A DNA stretch of 64,000 bases from Chamaea fasciata (Eukaryota; Chordata; Aves; Passeriformes; Sylviidae). A program made the translations under genes and the position numbers. Below the pieces are notes generated by a model that made no database searches, was not told where the DNA came from, and saw nothing but the letters and a program-made list of their open reading frames with translations. The first letter of the stretch is position 1, and each line of letters begins with the position of its first letter. The DNA is taken from the NCBI GenBank assembly GCA_029207755.1, contig JARCOQ010000009.1, forward strand, positions 32,758,914 through 32,822,913. The letters are read 5' to 3'. Of the stretch, positions 1 to 12,100 are shown piece after piece.

Positions 1-191
1 CGCCTGCGGACGACATGGCCCCCGCTCGGCGCCGCGCTTTGTCCCCGCCGAGCGGCGCAGGCGGAGCGGCCCCGCCCCGCCCCGGCCCCGCCCCTCCCGA
101 GCCTAGCCCCGCCCCTCCCGGGCCTGGCCCCGCCCCTCCCCGCCCGCCGCCGACAGGGGGCAGGCGCCGCGCCACGCCGCCTTGCCGCGCC
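1..191. promoter_or_regulatory. CpG-rich region with tandem GC boxes
   Basis: Extremely GC-rich and CpG-dense DNA. Between about 75 and 145 a unit of roughly 22 bases is repeated, each copy carrying the GC-box core CCCCGCCCC, which is an Sp1-type binding motif. This looks like the edge of a CpG-island promoter. It could serve the untranslated first exon of LRRC20 on the + strand or a divergent gene to the left (EIF4EBP2 is the human neighbour). No coding exon is recognisable here, so the assignment is inference. Confidence 0.5.
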
Positions 192-263
192 TCCCACGTG
201 GTCTAGCGGTTAGGATTCCTGGTTTTCACCCAGGCGGCCCGGGTTCGACTCCCGGCGTGGGAA
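192..263 (+). tRNA. tRNA-Glu (anticodon TTC)
   Basis: A complete 72-nt cloverleaf. The 7-bp acceptor stem pairs TCCCACG (192-198) with CGTGGGA (256-262), followed by discriminator A263. The anticodon stem CCTGG/CCAGG encloses the loop TTTTCAC (223-229), giving anticodon TTC at 225-227. The T arm is CCGGG-TTCGACT-CCCGG, and the internal B box GGTTCGACT is intact. It is almost identical to the vertebrate nuclear tRNA-Glu family, with a compensatory G:C pair at the base of the acceptor stem. No intron is present. It should be a functional RNA polymerase III gene. Confidence 0.97.
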
Positions 264-269
264 GACCGA

Positions 270-282
270 TTTTTTTTTTTTT
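270..282 (+). terminator. Pol III terminator of tRNA-Glu
   Basis: A run of 13 T residues begins 7 bases after the tRNA discriminator base. RNA polymerase III terminates at four or more Ts, so this is a strong terminator for the tRNA gene. Confidence 0.9.
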
Positions 283-394
283 CGTGGGGGCAGGTAAATG
301 GGTGGTGGTAGTGGTGGCGGTGTCCTGGCATTCCGTCCGGGTCCAGGGTTCCTTCGGCCAAAATGTTTTGGCTAGAGCGAGTTGAATGAAGTCA

Positions 395-830
395 CCGGGA
401 AAAGGCGTGCATCCACATACCCCGAACCAGGAAAGGGGGTGTGTCCCCAAATCCCATACCGGGGAATAGCATTCATCTCTATATCCCAAACCAGGAAAAG
501 GGCATGGATCCCTGTATCCCAAATGAGGAAACGGGCTGCATCCCCTTATGCCAAACCAGGAAAGGGCATGCATCCCCATATCCCACACAATGAAAAGAGA
601 CTCATGCCCATATCCCAAACCAGGGAACAGGATTCATCCCCATATCCCAAACTGGGAAAATGGCATATCTAATACCAGGAAGGTGAATGGATCCAAATAT
701 CTCTGACCAGGAAAAGCGATGCATCCTTATTTCCCAAACCAAGAAAGGAGATGAATCCTCATACCCCAAACCAGGAAAGGGCATGCATCCCCATATCCCA
801 AGCCAGGGATGCATCTACACACCCCAAAAC
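395..830. repeat. Diverged minisatellite, period about 31-33 bp
   Basis: About 13 imperfect copies of a unit with the core CATCCCCATATCCCAAACCAGGAAA. The core recurs for example at 571, 602 and 635, with copies differing by substitutions and small indels. Several reading frames stay open through it on both strands only because the unit lacks stops; no protein is supported. The stretches 283-394 and 831-1026 hold nothing else recognised apart from the MEF2-like site at 924. Confidence 0.85.
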
Positions 831-923
831 CACCATCCTGGAAAGCTGGGAATCTCACCCCTGAGGGACATGCCAGCCCCCGCACAGCCTCCCTCCCTCT
901 CCTGGGAACACTGATCCTGACGG

Positions 924-933
924 CTATTTTTAG
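924..933 (+). promoter_or_regulatory. Perfect MEF2-type motif upstream of LRRC20
   Basis: The sequence CTATTTTTAG matches the MEF2 consensus YTAWWWWTAR at all ten positions. It lies 94 bases upstream of the LRRC20 start codon. Only the motif match is seen; binding is not shown. Confidence 0.35.
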
Positions 934-1026
934 TATCCCTCTCCCAGAGGCCAGAGTGGCTGGTTTCTCCCTCCAGCCCTGGATCCCCCAGTCCGAAGCG
1001 CATTCCCGGCGGGACCGGCCGCCCGC

Positions 1027-4000
1027 ATGCACAAGAGGATGGGCGAGGCGGTCGCCCGGGTGGCCAGGAAGGTGAACGACACGGTGGAGAACAAAAAGGA
1101 TTCCCTGGGTAAGCCCGGCGCTCCGTCCCGGCTCCCGCTCGGGGCCCGGACAAGGATCGGGTATCCGGGAGCAGGGCTCTATTTTTCACTGCCACAGTCT
1201 AAAAAAAGCTGTCGGCGTTCCCTCCCCGCGGATCTGGAGAAGAGAAAGGCTCCTCCACAGGGCCCTCAGCCCCGCAAAGTTAGAGCAGGTTCACATAATC
1301 CCATGGGATGTGTCCCTCCTTGCGAGCTGTGGCAGGAGCAGATTTTTCCCCGTGTTGCCTTGTCAGATTTGTGTTTTCCTGCAATTTCCCCTTTTCCAGC
1401 TAATACCCAAGAGAGGGGTGCAGTTCATCAAAGGAGAGAGATGAAAGGAACTCCTTTTTATTCCCACTGGATTCCTGGCCCTGGGATATAAGACAGAGTA
1501 TGCCAGGAGCTGGAGCTTCATCGCTCAGGCTCTCCCCATTCTCCTGAGAGAAATGTGGGAGGATGGAGCTGGCTCCACCAGCCCCCACAGTGGCTTTGGA
1601 AGCAGAGCCCATCCTGGGGCTGGGATACAGGGTTTCCATCCCTAGCGTTTCCTGGGAGGGGAAACAGAAACAACTTGGGACAAAACAAACAGGTGGAGAA
1701 GCATAACCAAATATTTTCCCCTCCCCACCGCTTGCCATGGGACAAGTGACCGTGAGAAATCCAGCCAGGAGCATGCCCAGGGAAATCTCTGCTCCTGGAA
1801 TAAGCATCCCTGTGCTGCTCAGCTACCCTCAGAATTAGGAATTAGGGACACAGGAGAGCAGAAGCACTGAAGTTATCAGCCCCTTGCCTGGGTCTTCCTG
1901 TGCGCAGATCTGGCCAACTGCAAACTGATGACATTCCCTGTTGGGATCTACAAAGCCATGAGGAGCGTCACCGAGGGGATCCATCGCATCTCCCTGGCCA
2001 ACAACGAGCTCAAGTCCATCACCAGCCGATTCGTCACCACCTTCAGCCAGCTGACAGGTAAGGGACTGCCACTTCCAATCCTCTGGAACACTCCAGCAGC
2101 CCCCAGGTTGCTGCAGAGGGGGCAAAGCACCCAAGAGTCTCCCCTGGGCTCACACCTCATTACAAGCATTAGTTCAGACCCCAAAAAGATCCATTTTTCC
2201 TTATCCTTTCTGCCCCTTGAAGCAGGAGGACACTGGTTCTGCTCCCACCCACCCTTCCAAACTGGTATCAGGCTGCTGCAGGGGCAATCATCACCCTCCA
2301 GCTCCCTCCAAGGATGGGGTTGAGGATGGAGGAAGACAGGAAAGGCAGCTTGGGGATAACAACGGGCCATGGAAGGGACGGGGCAATCCAGGCTGTGCTG
2401 ACTAATTAGCCCTAAGCAGTGAGAGTTAATCACTGCAGGAGATGGGAGTGATCATCAGCACCACAGGGACACCTCCCTGATGAGCCCAGCAAAAGCAGCC
2501 AGAGGCCAATCCACTAAAAAATGGCCATGCAAGCATCCAGCACCACGGTGTCGAACACTGAGGACGGCACTGGGGATGCTCTGGCAGCTTCTAAAATCAA
2601 TTCTGTTGCTACAACGTACCACACAAATGCCACTGTGGTGGGTGCCTGGGGAGGCTTCCCTTATTCTGGAGCCGGAGCATCGTCTGTGAGAACACCCCTA
2701 GGCGGGGGAAAGGAAGCACATCGAGTAAAGGAAATCAATTTTCATTTTCTAGACAGCACAACAAGCCCTAAAGGGATAAAAAATGACCTTGTTTCTCAGC
2801 AAGGGCTTTGCTCCACCAGTGAGCCAATCACTCCTGCGATGACCTGTGCTGAGTCTCAGCAGGAACAGACGCCCCAGGGCTGGGGACAGGCTGAATAAGG
2901 CAGGACCTATAAATACCAGGTATTAGCAGGGGCAGGGCAGCTTGTGTGGGTATTTATAGTGCCAAGAGCCCTGTGTCACTGGAGAAGGGTGCTGGGACAG
3001 TGGGATTTGGGTTCTGTCCCCAGGAGGGCTGCTCCTGGCCCCACAGGAGCTCATTTCTGGGGCAGGAAAGCATCACAGATGGGTAAACTGTGAAAAATAG
3101 ATGTTTTTTCACATCTAACAAGCTTTCTTCCACCATTCCATTTATTCCTCAGAAGGGGTTCAGGCACATGAATATAGAGAGCTAGCCTTAAGCCTTGACA
3201 AATGTCCATTGAGGAGGTAATTGCACTGACTTTATGAGGAAATATTCCTTATTTTTTACAGACTTGCTTGCAAAAGGCTGCCCAATTTAATTAGGAAAGC
3301 CTGAGGAAACCAACACTTCTAAACGTGCTGTTCCCAGCAGGTGAATCTACAATGGCAACCACAGAAAACAGCAAAAAAAAAAAAAGCGCCCAATTTTTGG
3401 AGCTGGAATCCCACTGATGGACCTGGCAGTCCGCGGGGGACAGAGGCTGTAAATCAAGCCACGCATTAGTTTTTTTCCCACCTTTTCCCCTGCATCTCAC
3501 CACCTCCCTTCTCTCTTCCCAGAGCTCAACCTGGCGGGCAATTACCTGCACCGCCTGCCCGAGGAAATCACCTCCCTGCTGCACCTCCGGGCCATCGACC
3601 TCTCCCGCAACAGGTTCCGGCGTTTCCCGGAGCCCCTGGCCACCGTCCCCGCCCTGGAGACCATCGACCTGGAGGAGAACGAGATCGCAGGTGAGGAGGA
3701 ACTTTTCCCACTGGGAAAAAAAAAAAAAAGGTGATTTAGCATCACCCGAGGGGGCGATGCTAAATAATCAGAGCCTGCTTAGGGCTCTGATTATTATTTG
3801 CCTTTCCCGGTGTTTTCACCGCCTTCCAGGGAAAAGCCGCTGCAGGTATAGTGGGAATCAAGCCCCATTCAAGCTGCCCAATTCACCACGCTGGGGTGGA
3901 TGTAGCTCTTAAAGGCACCTCCAGCTGGGGTGACCCAAAATCCCCAGATTTCGTCGAAAAAAGCAGAGCTGATTGCAGAACTCGGCCCCAGGAGTGCTGG

Positions 4001-7000
4001 GCTGGGATGTTTGCTGCCAGGCTAAGCAAGGACACGAGTCCACCTGAACGTTTCCCAGAACAAACAGGAGCTGTTTAACGCTACAAAATCCCCTAAAAAT
4101 GAAACTAAAGGAATGGTAAGAGAGGTTCAGCCCTGCAGCGGCAGGAAAATCTTTCATGTGCAAAAGCTTTGGAGTCTCCAAGCGCCGGGCAAAAGGGGCA
4201 GCTGTTGTACTCAGATAAAAGGGGATTTATTTAGGATGCAACTTTCAAGGAGCCTGGACTGGAGCATCCCACAGCCCCCAGGGACCCCCAGGGAGGCGAA
4301 TATCGGAGTCCACTCAGTTTTGCTGTTTTATCTGGGATCGCTTCAGCTGCTGCTGGGAAAGCTGCTCCCTGCAACAGGAGGTTTATTAACAGCCTCACAT
4401 CAGCTGCTCCCCAGCTGTGCCTGTAGAAACACGAATTAAAAGCTGCTTCCACGGGAGCCAGAGAAAGATACAGCTTTTCCTCACCCTCTTTTTCTCTCCC
4501 ACCTCCCGGAGAGAGCTGCCTCACCTTTAGTTCATCCTCCATCACTTTTTGAGTTTAATTGGCTGATTTCAATCCGACCTGGTCTCCAAACAGCATTTTC
4601 CCCTCTTGTTTTGTGCGAGCAGGATGCTGCAAGAAGGGAACACAGCTTTTTGGTGCCTTTTCCCCTGCTAAAATGCAGGGAGGAAAGGCTGTATCCAGGG
4701 TTGCACCCAGCTGGATTGATCCTGGGTTGGGAGGAGAACAAGGCTGCCAGGTCACCTCCCACCAGGCTCCCCTCGGCTGGGAGGTGTCCTCCAGATGTGG
4801 GGAAAACAAAAACAGAGTAAAGTTTAACAATTTCAAGCCAAAATGTTGCAGGGATATGTCTGAGTAGTGCACACGACGCTGCCTGGCTGCAGAAATAGGT
4901 GATGTGAGCTTATTTTACACATTTTCTGGAAAGGGAAGAGGTAGAGACCAGAAGTCCAGGGGGTTTCAGCCCATTTTTTTCAAGGAAACAAAAACCTGGG
5001 GTATCACATTGCTCCTACCAGCCCTTCCCAAATAGGTTCCAGGCTCCCCTGCACGTGAGCTTGTGTTTGTAAGGTTTGTGGTGCTGTGCCAGTCCCACCT
5101 GACTTCCTCTGCCATCCCAGAGATGCTGGACAGGTTCCTGCCAGGGCTGCGAAACCGATTTAAAAGCTCCTGCTGAAACAGCTGAGTGACCTCCTAAGAC
5201 ATATTGAGCTGGAAGTGGTAGGCACTGTTTTCCAAAGGGAAACAGGAGTGAAAGGAGATTAATTAATGCCTGCCTGGAGCCTGTGGGCTCTGTGAAAGGA
5301 CACATTTAGTGCCACAAGCCACCCTTTTCATCTAAATAAGCTCTCAACCCTGGACTGTAATTATGTATATATTACTGTCAGTGCTTTTAACTCTTTCCCT
5401 GATAATTAGAGTTATATCAAATCAGCATTTTAAGCTCCCAAATCCATGGGGATGTTTTGGTGCCTGGAGCTTCAGTTTCTCTTTCCCTTATTCCTTGATT
5501 AATGGTTTAATAGGGGTGATGTTGAGATTGCTGCCAAGGCTGGGGAGGTCACTGCTGAGGGCAACTGTGGTTAATTTTGTCCTCCTGAGAATGTCAAGAT
5601 AGGGCAAAGGAGGATGGTTTCAAACTCAGAGTAGGGTTAGATGGGATATTGGGAAGAAATTCTCCCCCGTGAGGGTGATGAGACACTGACACGGTCACGC
5701 TGTGGATCCCTGGCAGTGTCCAAGGCCAGGCTGGATGGGGCTTACAGCAACCTGGGATAGCGGAAGGTGTCCCTGCCTCCATCCAGGGGGTGGACTGGAT
5801 GAGCTTTAAGGTCCCTTCCAACCCAGACCATTCAACGGCGGTGGTATCATTCTCTTATTGTCGCATTCTGCTTTAATTATGTAAAAACCTTTTTTCCCTC
5901 CCAGATTTTTGCTTAGCTGGTGAAGCCAGCATGAATAATTCAAGCTCAAATCCAAGTGCCTCATCCATTGGGAAGGCAGCAAGTGAATGCTTTGGGTTGT
6001 TTTTATAGGAATTTGTGGCTCACAACAACCCTACAGCTACAGGCTGCACTGTGTGCTCTGCCTGTCCCTTCATGCCAGGGGTGAGGCACTGCTCCTTACC
6101 TGGAATTAAGGTGCAGAGCCAAGCTGCTCCCAGCCTGGGAAGGTCTTGGTCCTCAAAATACTTTACTAAACTCCCTAACTTAAGCAAAATGAGTGAAAGC
6201 ACTTTTAACTTTATCACACTGCATAAGAGGACGATTAAACTTCTTATTCTCCACTGCATTGGATGATGATTAAATAGGAAGATCTATGACAACGATATTA
6301 CTTTTGTTCTTCAAGGGGAAAAAAACCCAAGCAAAATGATACAGGAGAATGGCAGTGAACAAATCCACCATGAAGAAGAGTTATTAAAAAAATTCATGTG
6401 AAGCTCTGTCTGATGAAATATGCACTCCTAGGGAATTTGTGTATGGAAAATAGCACCGTTTTCTGAAGAAGGAAGAGGGGAAAAAAAAACAAAGGCATTG
6501 AAGTGTTTGAGCCTTTTTCCAGCATAAAATAAGCTTAATGGTTTAAAAATCACATCATCATCTACCAGATATAATTACAACACTGCAAGTCTGCTTCGGG
6601 TGCTGGCAGAGGAAACAGGAGCTGGGATATAAAAGGCTCTTGTCATTTTGCTGGCCAAATAAAAATAAATTTGTTTAGATAAATCAGACAGGTGGGCTTT
6701 GCACGCCAAAAAGTATTGTGAATTGTAGCAAAATCTATCACCTTTTTATGAGCTTAATTAGGTTAGGTTTTCATATTGGTCCCATTCCTCTGCTCTCAGT
6801 GGATTCACATTGGGACCATCCAGCTGAGCTGCACCTTTTTTTTTAATGCAGAGTTTGTAAATGTAATGTTTTTGAAAGCAAACCACCCTAATTCATGGAA
6901 ATTGCAAAATAGAAGGGTGCCTGTTGATGGCTGAGAGCCATTTTGCAGCCTGTCCAACAAGGGCAAAGACCACGTGCCCTCCTGTTAGCTTGGAGAGGGC

Positions 7001-7531
7001 TCCTGGGCATTGCAACATCAGGGATAAAATCAGGGAATAAGTCTTTGCATCCCAATTTAGTGTCCCAGCAGGGGTTTTATTAGGACTGGGAGAAATGGAG
7101 GGTAGTGCCCACATTGGATATCTTGGTGTTTGCACCTTGCTGACACATTCCCTAGAATCACAGGATCATTTAGTTTGGAAAAGACCTCTAAGAACATCGA
7201 GTCCAAACGACAACCGTTTGCCTGAGCAGCTGCATGAATTAATATTTCACTGCGTTTCTGTTTTGATCAAAGCCTGCAGACAGGCAGGAGCAGGGTTTGC
7301 TGCAGGCTGTCCACCAAGAGGAGCTTTCACCACTTCCACCTCTCCAGGAGGGATTCTCACCTCCGTGCTCTGTTTCCAGAGGTGCCGACGGATAAACTGG
7401 CCTCCATGGCATTGCTGCGGAGCCTCAACCTGCGGGCCAACCCCGTCGGCCCCGAGGTGCGGCTGCTGGTCCGGCCCCTCGTTCCCTTCGACCTGCTGCT
7501 GTCTCCAGAGGAGCCCATCCCTAAAGCCTGA
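1027..7531 (+). CDS. LRRC20: Leucine-rich repeat-containing protein 20
   Basis: Four coding exons join in frame to give 183 aa: 1027-1108, 1908-2057, 3523-3690 and 7380-7531. All junctions are phase 1 with GT-AG sites. The protein begins MHKRMGEAVARVARKVNDTV, followed by leucine-rich repeats such as LNLAGNYLHRLP and IDLSRNRFRRFP, and ends SPEEPIPKA. Human LRRC20 is 184 aa and aligns throughout. It is a small soluble protein made almost entirely of LRRs of the short SDS22/Ras-suppressor-like type, presumably a protein-interaction scaffold; its biochemical role is not established. The start is chosen because it aligns with the human start; a second Met lies four residues on. Untranslated 5' exons were not located. 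The first intron is about 0.8 kb, the second 1.5 kb and the third 3.7 kb. Confidence 0.95.
2907..2959. promoter_or_regulatory. Inverted pair of MEF2/TATA-like motifs in LRRC20 intron 2
   Basis: CTATAAATACC (2907-2917) and its exact reverse complement GGTATTTATAG (2949-2959) form an 11-bp inverted repeat with a 31-base spacer. Each arm matches the MEF2 consensus at nine of ten positions and also resembles a TATA box. It could be an intronic muscle enhancer or simply chance. Confidence 0.25.
5600..5833 (+). mobile_element. CR1 LINE 3' fragment
   Basis: Typical avian CR1 3'-end sequence: the stretch about the grouping 'gtccaaggccaggctggatgggg', then 'ggactggatgagctttaaggtccc' and the terminal 'ttccaaccca'. 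It is 5' truncated and lacks coding potential. Inserted in LRRC20 intron 3, in the gene's orientation. Confidence 0.85.
7153..7235 (-). mobile_element. Short CR1 LINE 3' fragment
   Basis: About 80 bases that read as the reverse complement of the CR1 3' end (AGAATCACAGGATCATTTAG followed by a 'ttggaaaagacct' block). It is an old, truncated insertion about 145 bases before LRRC20 exon 4. Confidence 0.75.
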
Positions 7532-7670
7532 CAGGATCCCGGGCTGTCCCGAGGGGTGACTGTCCACCAGAGTGGTTTGGCTTAGGTCAGTCCCTGCTAC
7601 GCCCCCGTTTCTGTCCCAAAGCCAGAGCCAGCGGGTCCCGAACCCGAGCAAGTGCCTCATTTTTTCCTAA

Positions 7671-7676
7671 ATTAAA
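7671..7676 (+). terminator. LRRC20 polyadenylation signal
   Basis: ATTAAA, the common variant of the AATAAA hexamer, lies 140 bases after the LRRC20 stop codon in an A-rich context. It gives a short 3' UTR. Further signals downstream cannot be excluded. Confidence 0.5.
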
Positions 7677-7699
7677 AGCAAGCAGCAGGGCTCCCCTAT

Positions 7700-8650
7700 G
7701 ATGGGATGGCTCTGCCAAACCCCAAGCCTGGCAATCTGCTGCTTATGTGTTTTGGGGATGCAGAGGAGCTGCAACACAGGTGGTGGGAATTTGGGTAAAG
7801 CTGGGGGGGGTCTGGATGTTCACCCTCCCACGTGGGCAGTGATGAGGAGCAGCCAGGGTGGTGGAGGGCATCCCTGCGGCTGTAAGGGTTCTCCCTGGAA
7901 TTGCTGACATGGTGGTGTGCCAAGTGCCTGATTAAATGCTTTACTGTTACATCGGGGGTTTGTATGTGATTAAATTCAAATTACCAGTCTTGTCCTTAAA
8001 GAAGCCCATTCGTACAGCTGCTCACTGCAGCCTCCAGCTGGATTCTCTCAGACCCAAGCAGTATTTCCCTGGAAAAATCCTTGTTTTCCAAGGAATTTTT
8101 CTTCCCTTCTGTTTTCTCACCGTGGAAACCAAAGTGACACAATGCCAGGGGGTCCCCACATGCTGCTCACCCCACGGGTGTCCCCAGAAGTGTGAGCTCA
8201 CCTCTCGGGTCCTGGGGGTCCGCAAGTTGTGCTGATTCCCTTCCCAGGAAGAAATATCCTGCAGAGAGTGGCTTCTCGGTGGCAGGGAGGCCACTACCAA
8301 GCACACCCATGTCCCTTAGCAGCTGGCTGCCTGCAAAAAAATAAAAAACCCAACAACTCCTGGGAGAAACCCCAGGTGTTATCTCAAAACGCCTTGTTTA
8401 AACATCTCCCTTGTTTGTTCCTTTGGGTATTTAAGGGACAAACACTTCCCAACGCTGTGTGCGGGCTGGGGACAGCCAGGAAGGGTAAATCCTGTAAATA
8501 TTTGACTTCTAGACTTGCCAAACTTCGGTAAAAGATTATGGTAAGAGATGTTGGGCATGCTGGAAGAGCTGGGATTGAGTGGAGCAGCCTGGAGCCAGGA
8601 CCAGCATCCCTAATCATCGTGTTGCTTTTCCCTGTGTGCGGAGTGATGGG
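7700..8650. other. LRRC20-NPFFR1 intergenic DNA
   Basis: Unique-looking DNA between the LRRC20 polyadenylation signal and the NPFFR1 CpG island. No exon, repeat family or RNA gene was recognised in it. Confidence 0.5.
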
Positions 8651-8679
8651 TAGGGGATCTCCACACTCGTCTTGAGGCT

Positions 8680-9140
8680 CCTGGCATATTTTCCTCCCGG
8701 AACGGACAGGAGCGCTGCAGGGGACACCGGCCATCAGCTGCCAGCATCAGTGTGGGGACCTCGGCGGCAGCGAGGGGACACACAGATCCCGACTCTCCCT
8801 GAGGAGCGAACCAGCTCCCTCCCTCTCCTTGGCCCGCGTGGGCTGCCCGCCCCCGTGCTGCCTCATCATCCGCGGGGGGCTGCGTGCGGGTCCCCCGGTA
8901 TCCATGGCGATGGGAGGCTGTTTCCCCCCGCGCCCCCTCCCCTTCCCCGCTGCAGCCGCCGAGCAGCCGCAACCGGCACGGCGGCACCGCGGCGGCGGCA
9001 CCGGCGCTCCGGACCGGGCGGGAGGGAAGAAGGGAGGGACGGGGGGCGGACTGCGCCCCCTCCCCGGGCAGCAGATCGCCTCCGGAGCATGGCAGCGATG
9101 CAGCCCCCGGAGCCGGGTCCGGCCGGCGGAGGTGAGTGCC
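8680..9140 (+). promoter_or_regulatory. CpG island at the NPFFR1 5' end
   Basis: CpG-dense and GC-rich sequence with many GGCGG blocks surrounding the predicted first coding exon of NPFFR1. No convincing TATA box is seen. The transcription start site cannot be fixed from sequence alone. Confidence 0.6.
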
Positions 9141-12100
9141 AAGCCTGATATATTTTATCCCCTAAAAAAGCTACCCAGCCCTCATCCCAGCCCCCTATTC
9201 CATCAGACCAGACTCTCCCTGAGGTGGTTTCCCACAGCCAGGCAGGGAGGCAGGTGGTCCATCGCCTCCTGTCTGGTCCCCTCACCCCCTTGTCACCACG
9301 TCCGAGGTGTCAGTGCTGAACTGAGGACGCCTGCATCCATCCATCCATTCCTCCACCAATTCATCCATATATCCACTCATTCATCCATCCAGCACCAACC
9401 CGGGTGCTCAGCAGCCCCTTGTTTTCCTTTCCCCATCTTCCACCTTGCTTTTAAAACCACCTCCAACTCCATAGGATACCAACCTCCTGGCCATGCTGGA
9501 CTGCAACCCCAAAAGATAAAGTCCAGCAAAGTTTTAGGCTTAATGTCACAGTTTTTGGGCAATCTCAACACAGTCTTTGCTATTGTTCCTGCTTACAAAG
9601 CTGGTTCACTCATCTAGAGAATCTCGATCCTGCTACTCCCTCGCCTCTCCAAGAGGCTCCTTCTTCTGTGTCGGCTGCAAACCACCCCAGCGCCTTTCTG
9701 AATGCTCACTGGAAATGTGTTGCTCAAATCCTGCATCCAGGGCTGGGGTATTAGGGGCTGGATAGGCCCCTTCTGCCAGCCGGAACCTTGAGGATGCCGG
9801 TGGTCCCGGCGGCTGAGAAAAGCATCTCGGCTGGCGAGCTGAGCACCGGCATCGGCACAGGGATAGGGGGATGCTCCAGCTGCCCACCACACAGCGGCTT
9901 TGGAGGGCTGTCTCAGCGCAGGGCTGACCTGCAGGCGCTTAGGCTGAGCCTCAAAGCTAAAATGTGCCTTTCCTCGCCTCACCACTGCAGCCTGGATTCC
10001 CCCGGAGTCAGTCCCGTCACCGCTGCAGGCAGCTCCTGCCCACGCCCGGCATCCTCCCGCAGCCCCGCCTGCGTGCGGCTGGGGAAGCCCGAGGGTGGGA
10101 GCCGCCGAGCCCCGCTCCCCGTAGTGACAAAATGCCACCCCCGCGCCTCCATCAGAAGCTCCCAGATAATGATCACAATGACAACTATCGCTTGAGATGG
10201 GAGGGGAGGGAGTCCTCTGCCCCAGCCCCTTTCCCCTGGTTATTGCGGCTTTGCCAGGGAGAACAAGATTTTGCGGAATATCGAACTGTAAACCTTGGGA
10301 GCACAAGGAGAAGCAGCGGCAGCCACCCGGGGTCAGGGATGCTCCCAGGCCAGCCGTGACTGGGAGCACACGGATACAGCTCCCATGAGGCCGGAGCATT
10401 GGAGTGTCGGGATGGGGATTTGCCTTCCTTGCATCATCCCTAAAACAAGGCCCAAGAGACCAGGATGTCTTCTGGGCCCCTCTAATTCCTCATCAAAAGA
10501 ATGATGCAAAAAATAATGATATCAAGTAATAACGATATCAAAAAAGAAATATATCAAATAATAGTTATACCAATTGTATCAAACAATAACCATATAAAAT
10601 AATCATTCAGCCGAGGTACTGCAGAACCTTGAGCTGTGTAACCCAAGGAGAATTGCTGGGGCACGAAGATGAGTCCAGCAGGACATGTCCCCAGCCAGTC
10701 TGGGCACTACAACAAATATGAAAACCCACCTCTGGAGGCATTAAGAAATGAAGGGAACAATTGCTTTATTCTCTCCCAGCTTCATTTTCCTGCCTTCCCT
10801 TCCCCAGGACCTTCCAATGGGACCTGGTGGCCAAACTCCAGCACCAGCCACCTCCTGAGGGAGAACTACACCTTCCTGGCGTACTACCAGCATTCCTCCC
10901 CTGTGGCCCTCATGTTCATCCTGGCCTACACCTTCATCTTCCTCATGTGCGTGATCGGCAATGTGCTGGTGTGCTTCGTCGTGGTGAAGAACCGCCAGAT
11001 GCGCACGGTCACCAACATGTTCCTCCTCAACCTGGCCATCAGCGACCTGCTGGTGGGCATCTTCTGCATGCCCACCACCCTGGTGGACAACCTCATCACA
11101 GGTGAGCAGGGCACAGGAATGGAGAGAAAGTGTCCCCCCATGCATGAGTGGGAAAGATCCTTTTTTTTTTTTTTTTGAGGTTTTGCCTATTTGGGGTAAA
11201 ATATGTTTGATCCTAATGCTGCATTTGCATATTTGTTTGAAGTGCAGCCATTCTTCACCAAGCAATGCTGGAAAAACCTCCTTCCTGCATCTACCTTCAA
11301 CCCATGTTGGCTCAGCTCTGCCTGTTGACCTTTTCAAAGATAAGGGAGTTGGGAGGGTTCAGCTGCAGCAGCAGCCAGGTCATAGGGCAGGGTTTGTATT
11401 TATTGATTATTGGGTGTGATCTATTTATTGCCTTGGTATTAGGGTCAAGAAACAAGATTAAAGTCCTGCTGAGTGAGGATCCCAAAGTCGGTAGAAAAAA
11501 TGACAGCCACTAGTTTCTAAGTGTAATTTCCCAATCTTTTTTACCAATTTTGGGGTTCTCCTTTAAGGATCCATGCTGGTAAAGACTATCTCCACACAAG
11601 CCCCCTTTTAGGAGCAGGACTTAGCATCCCCCAGCAGCAACACAGTGGATGTTAGGGGACCCCGAAAGGGAGCTGGGTGAGCCAGAGGCACCTACAGCCT
11701 CCATGGTGTCTCCTCACAGGTTGGCCCTTTGACAACACCATGTGCAAAATGAGCGGCCTGGTGCAGGGCATGTCCGTCTCCGCCTCTGTTTTCACGCTGG
11801 TCGCCATCGCTGTGGAGAGGTATGTTGGCATGGGGACATGGGGACCAAGAAATCTCCAGCATGCCCAGGTGCCCTGTGTGCTTCCCGTTGCGGGAAAGCT
11901 CCTGGGAGTGTCAGGAGCCTGTCACAGCTCTCCAAGAGGACCACAAAGCTGTCCATAGGACATTCTGGCAAGGTGTCTTTCCCCACATTGGGCTGAAAAC
12001 ACCAACCTATGAATGGTGTCACCACCAAATGACATGCGTAAAGAGCAACCCACGTCACCCTTCATTCCCACCCCTGGGCCCCGGCCGCCCTCCTTGCTCA

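Larger units (their letters stand above)
3691..7379. other. LRRC20 intron 3
   Basis: Intron between LRRC20 coding exons 3 and 4. Apart from a forward CR1 fragment (5600-5833) and a short reverse CR1 fragment (7153-7235) it is AT-richer unique DNA, especially 6200-6900. No exon, RNA gene or other repeat was recognised. Confidence 0.6.

Noticed and set aside
1..206. Short Pro/Ala-rich open frame at the left edge
   Set aside because: Low-complexity translation of GC boxes in a CpG island overlapping the tRNA gene; no homology or splice support.
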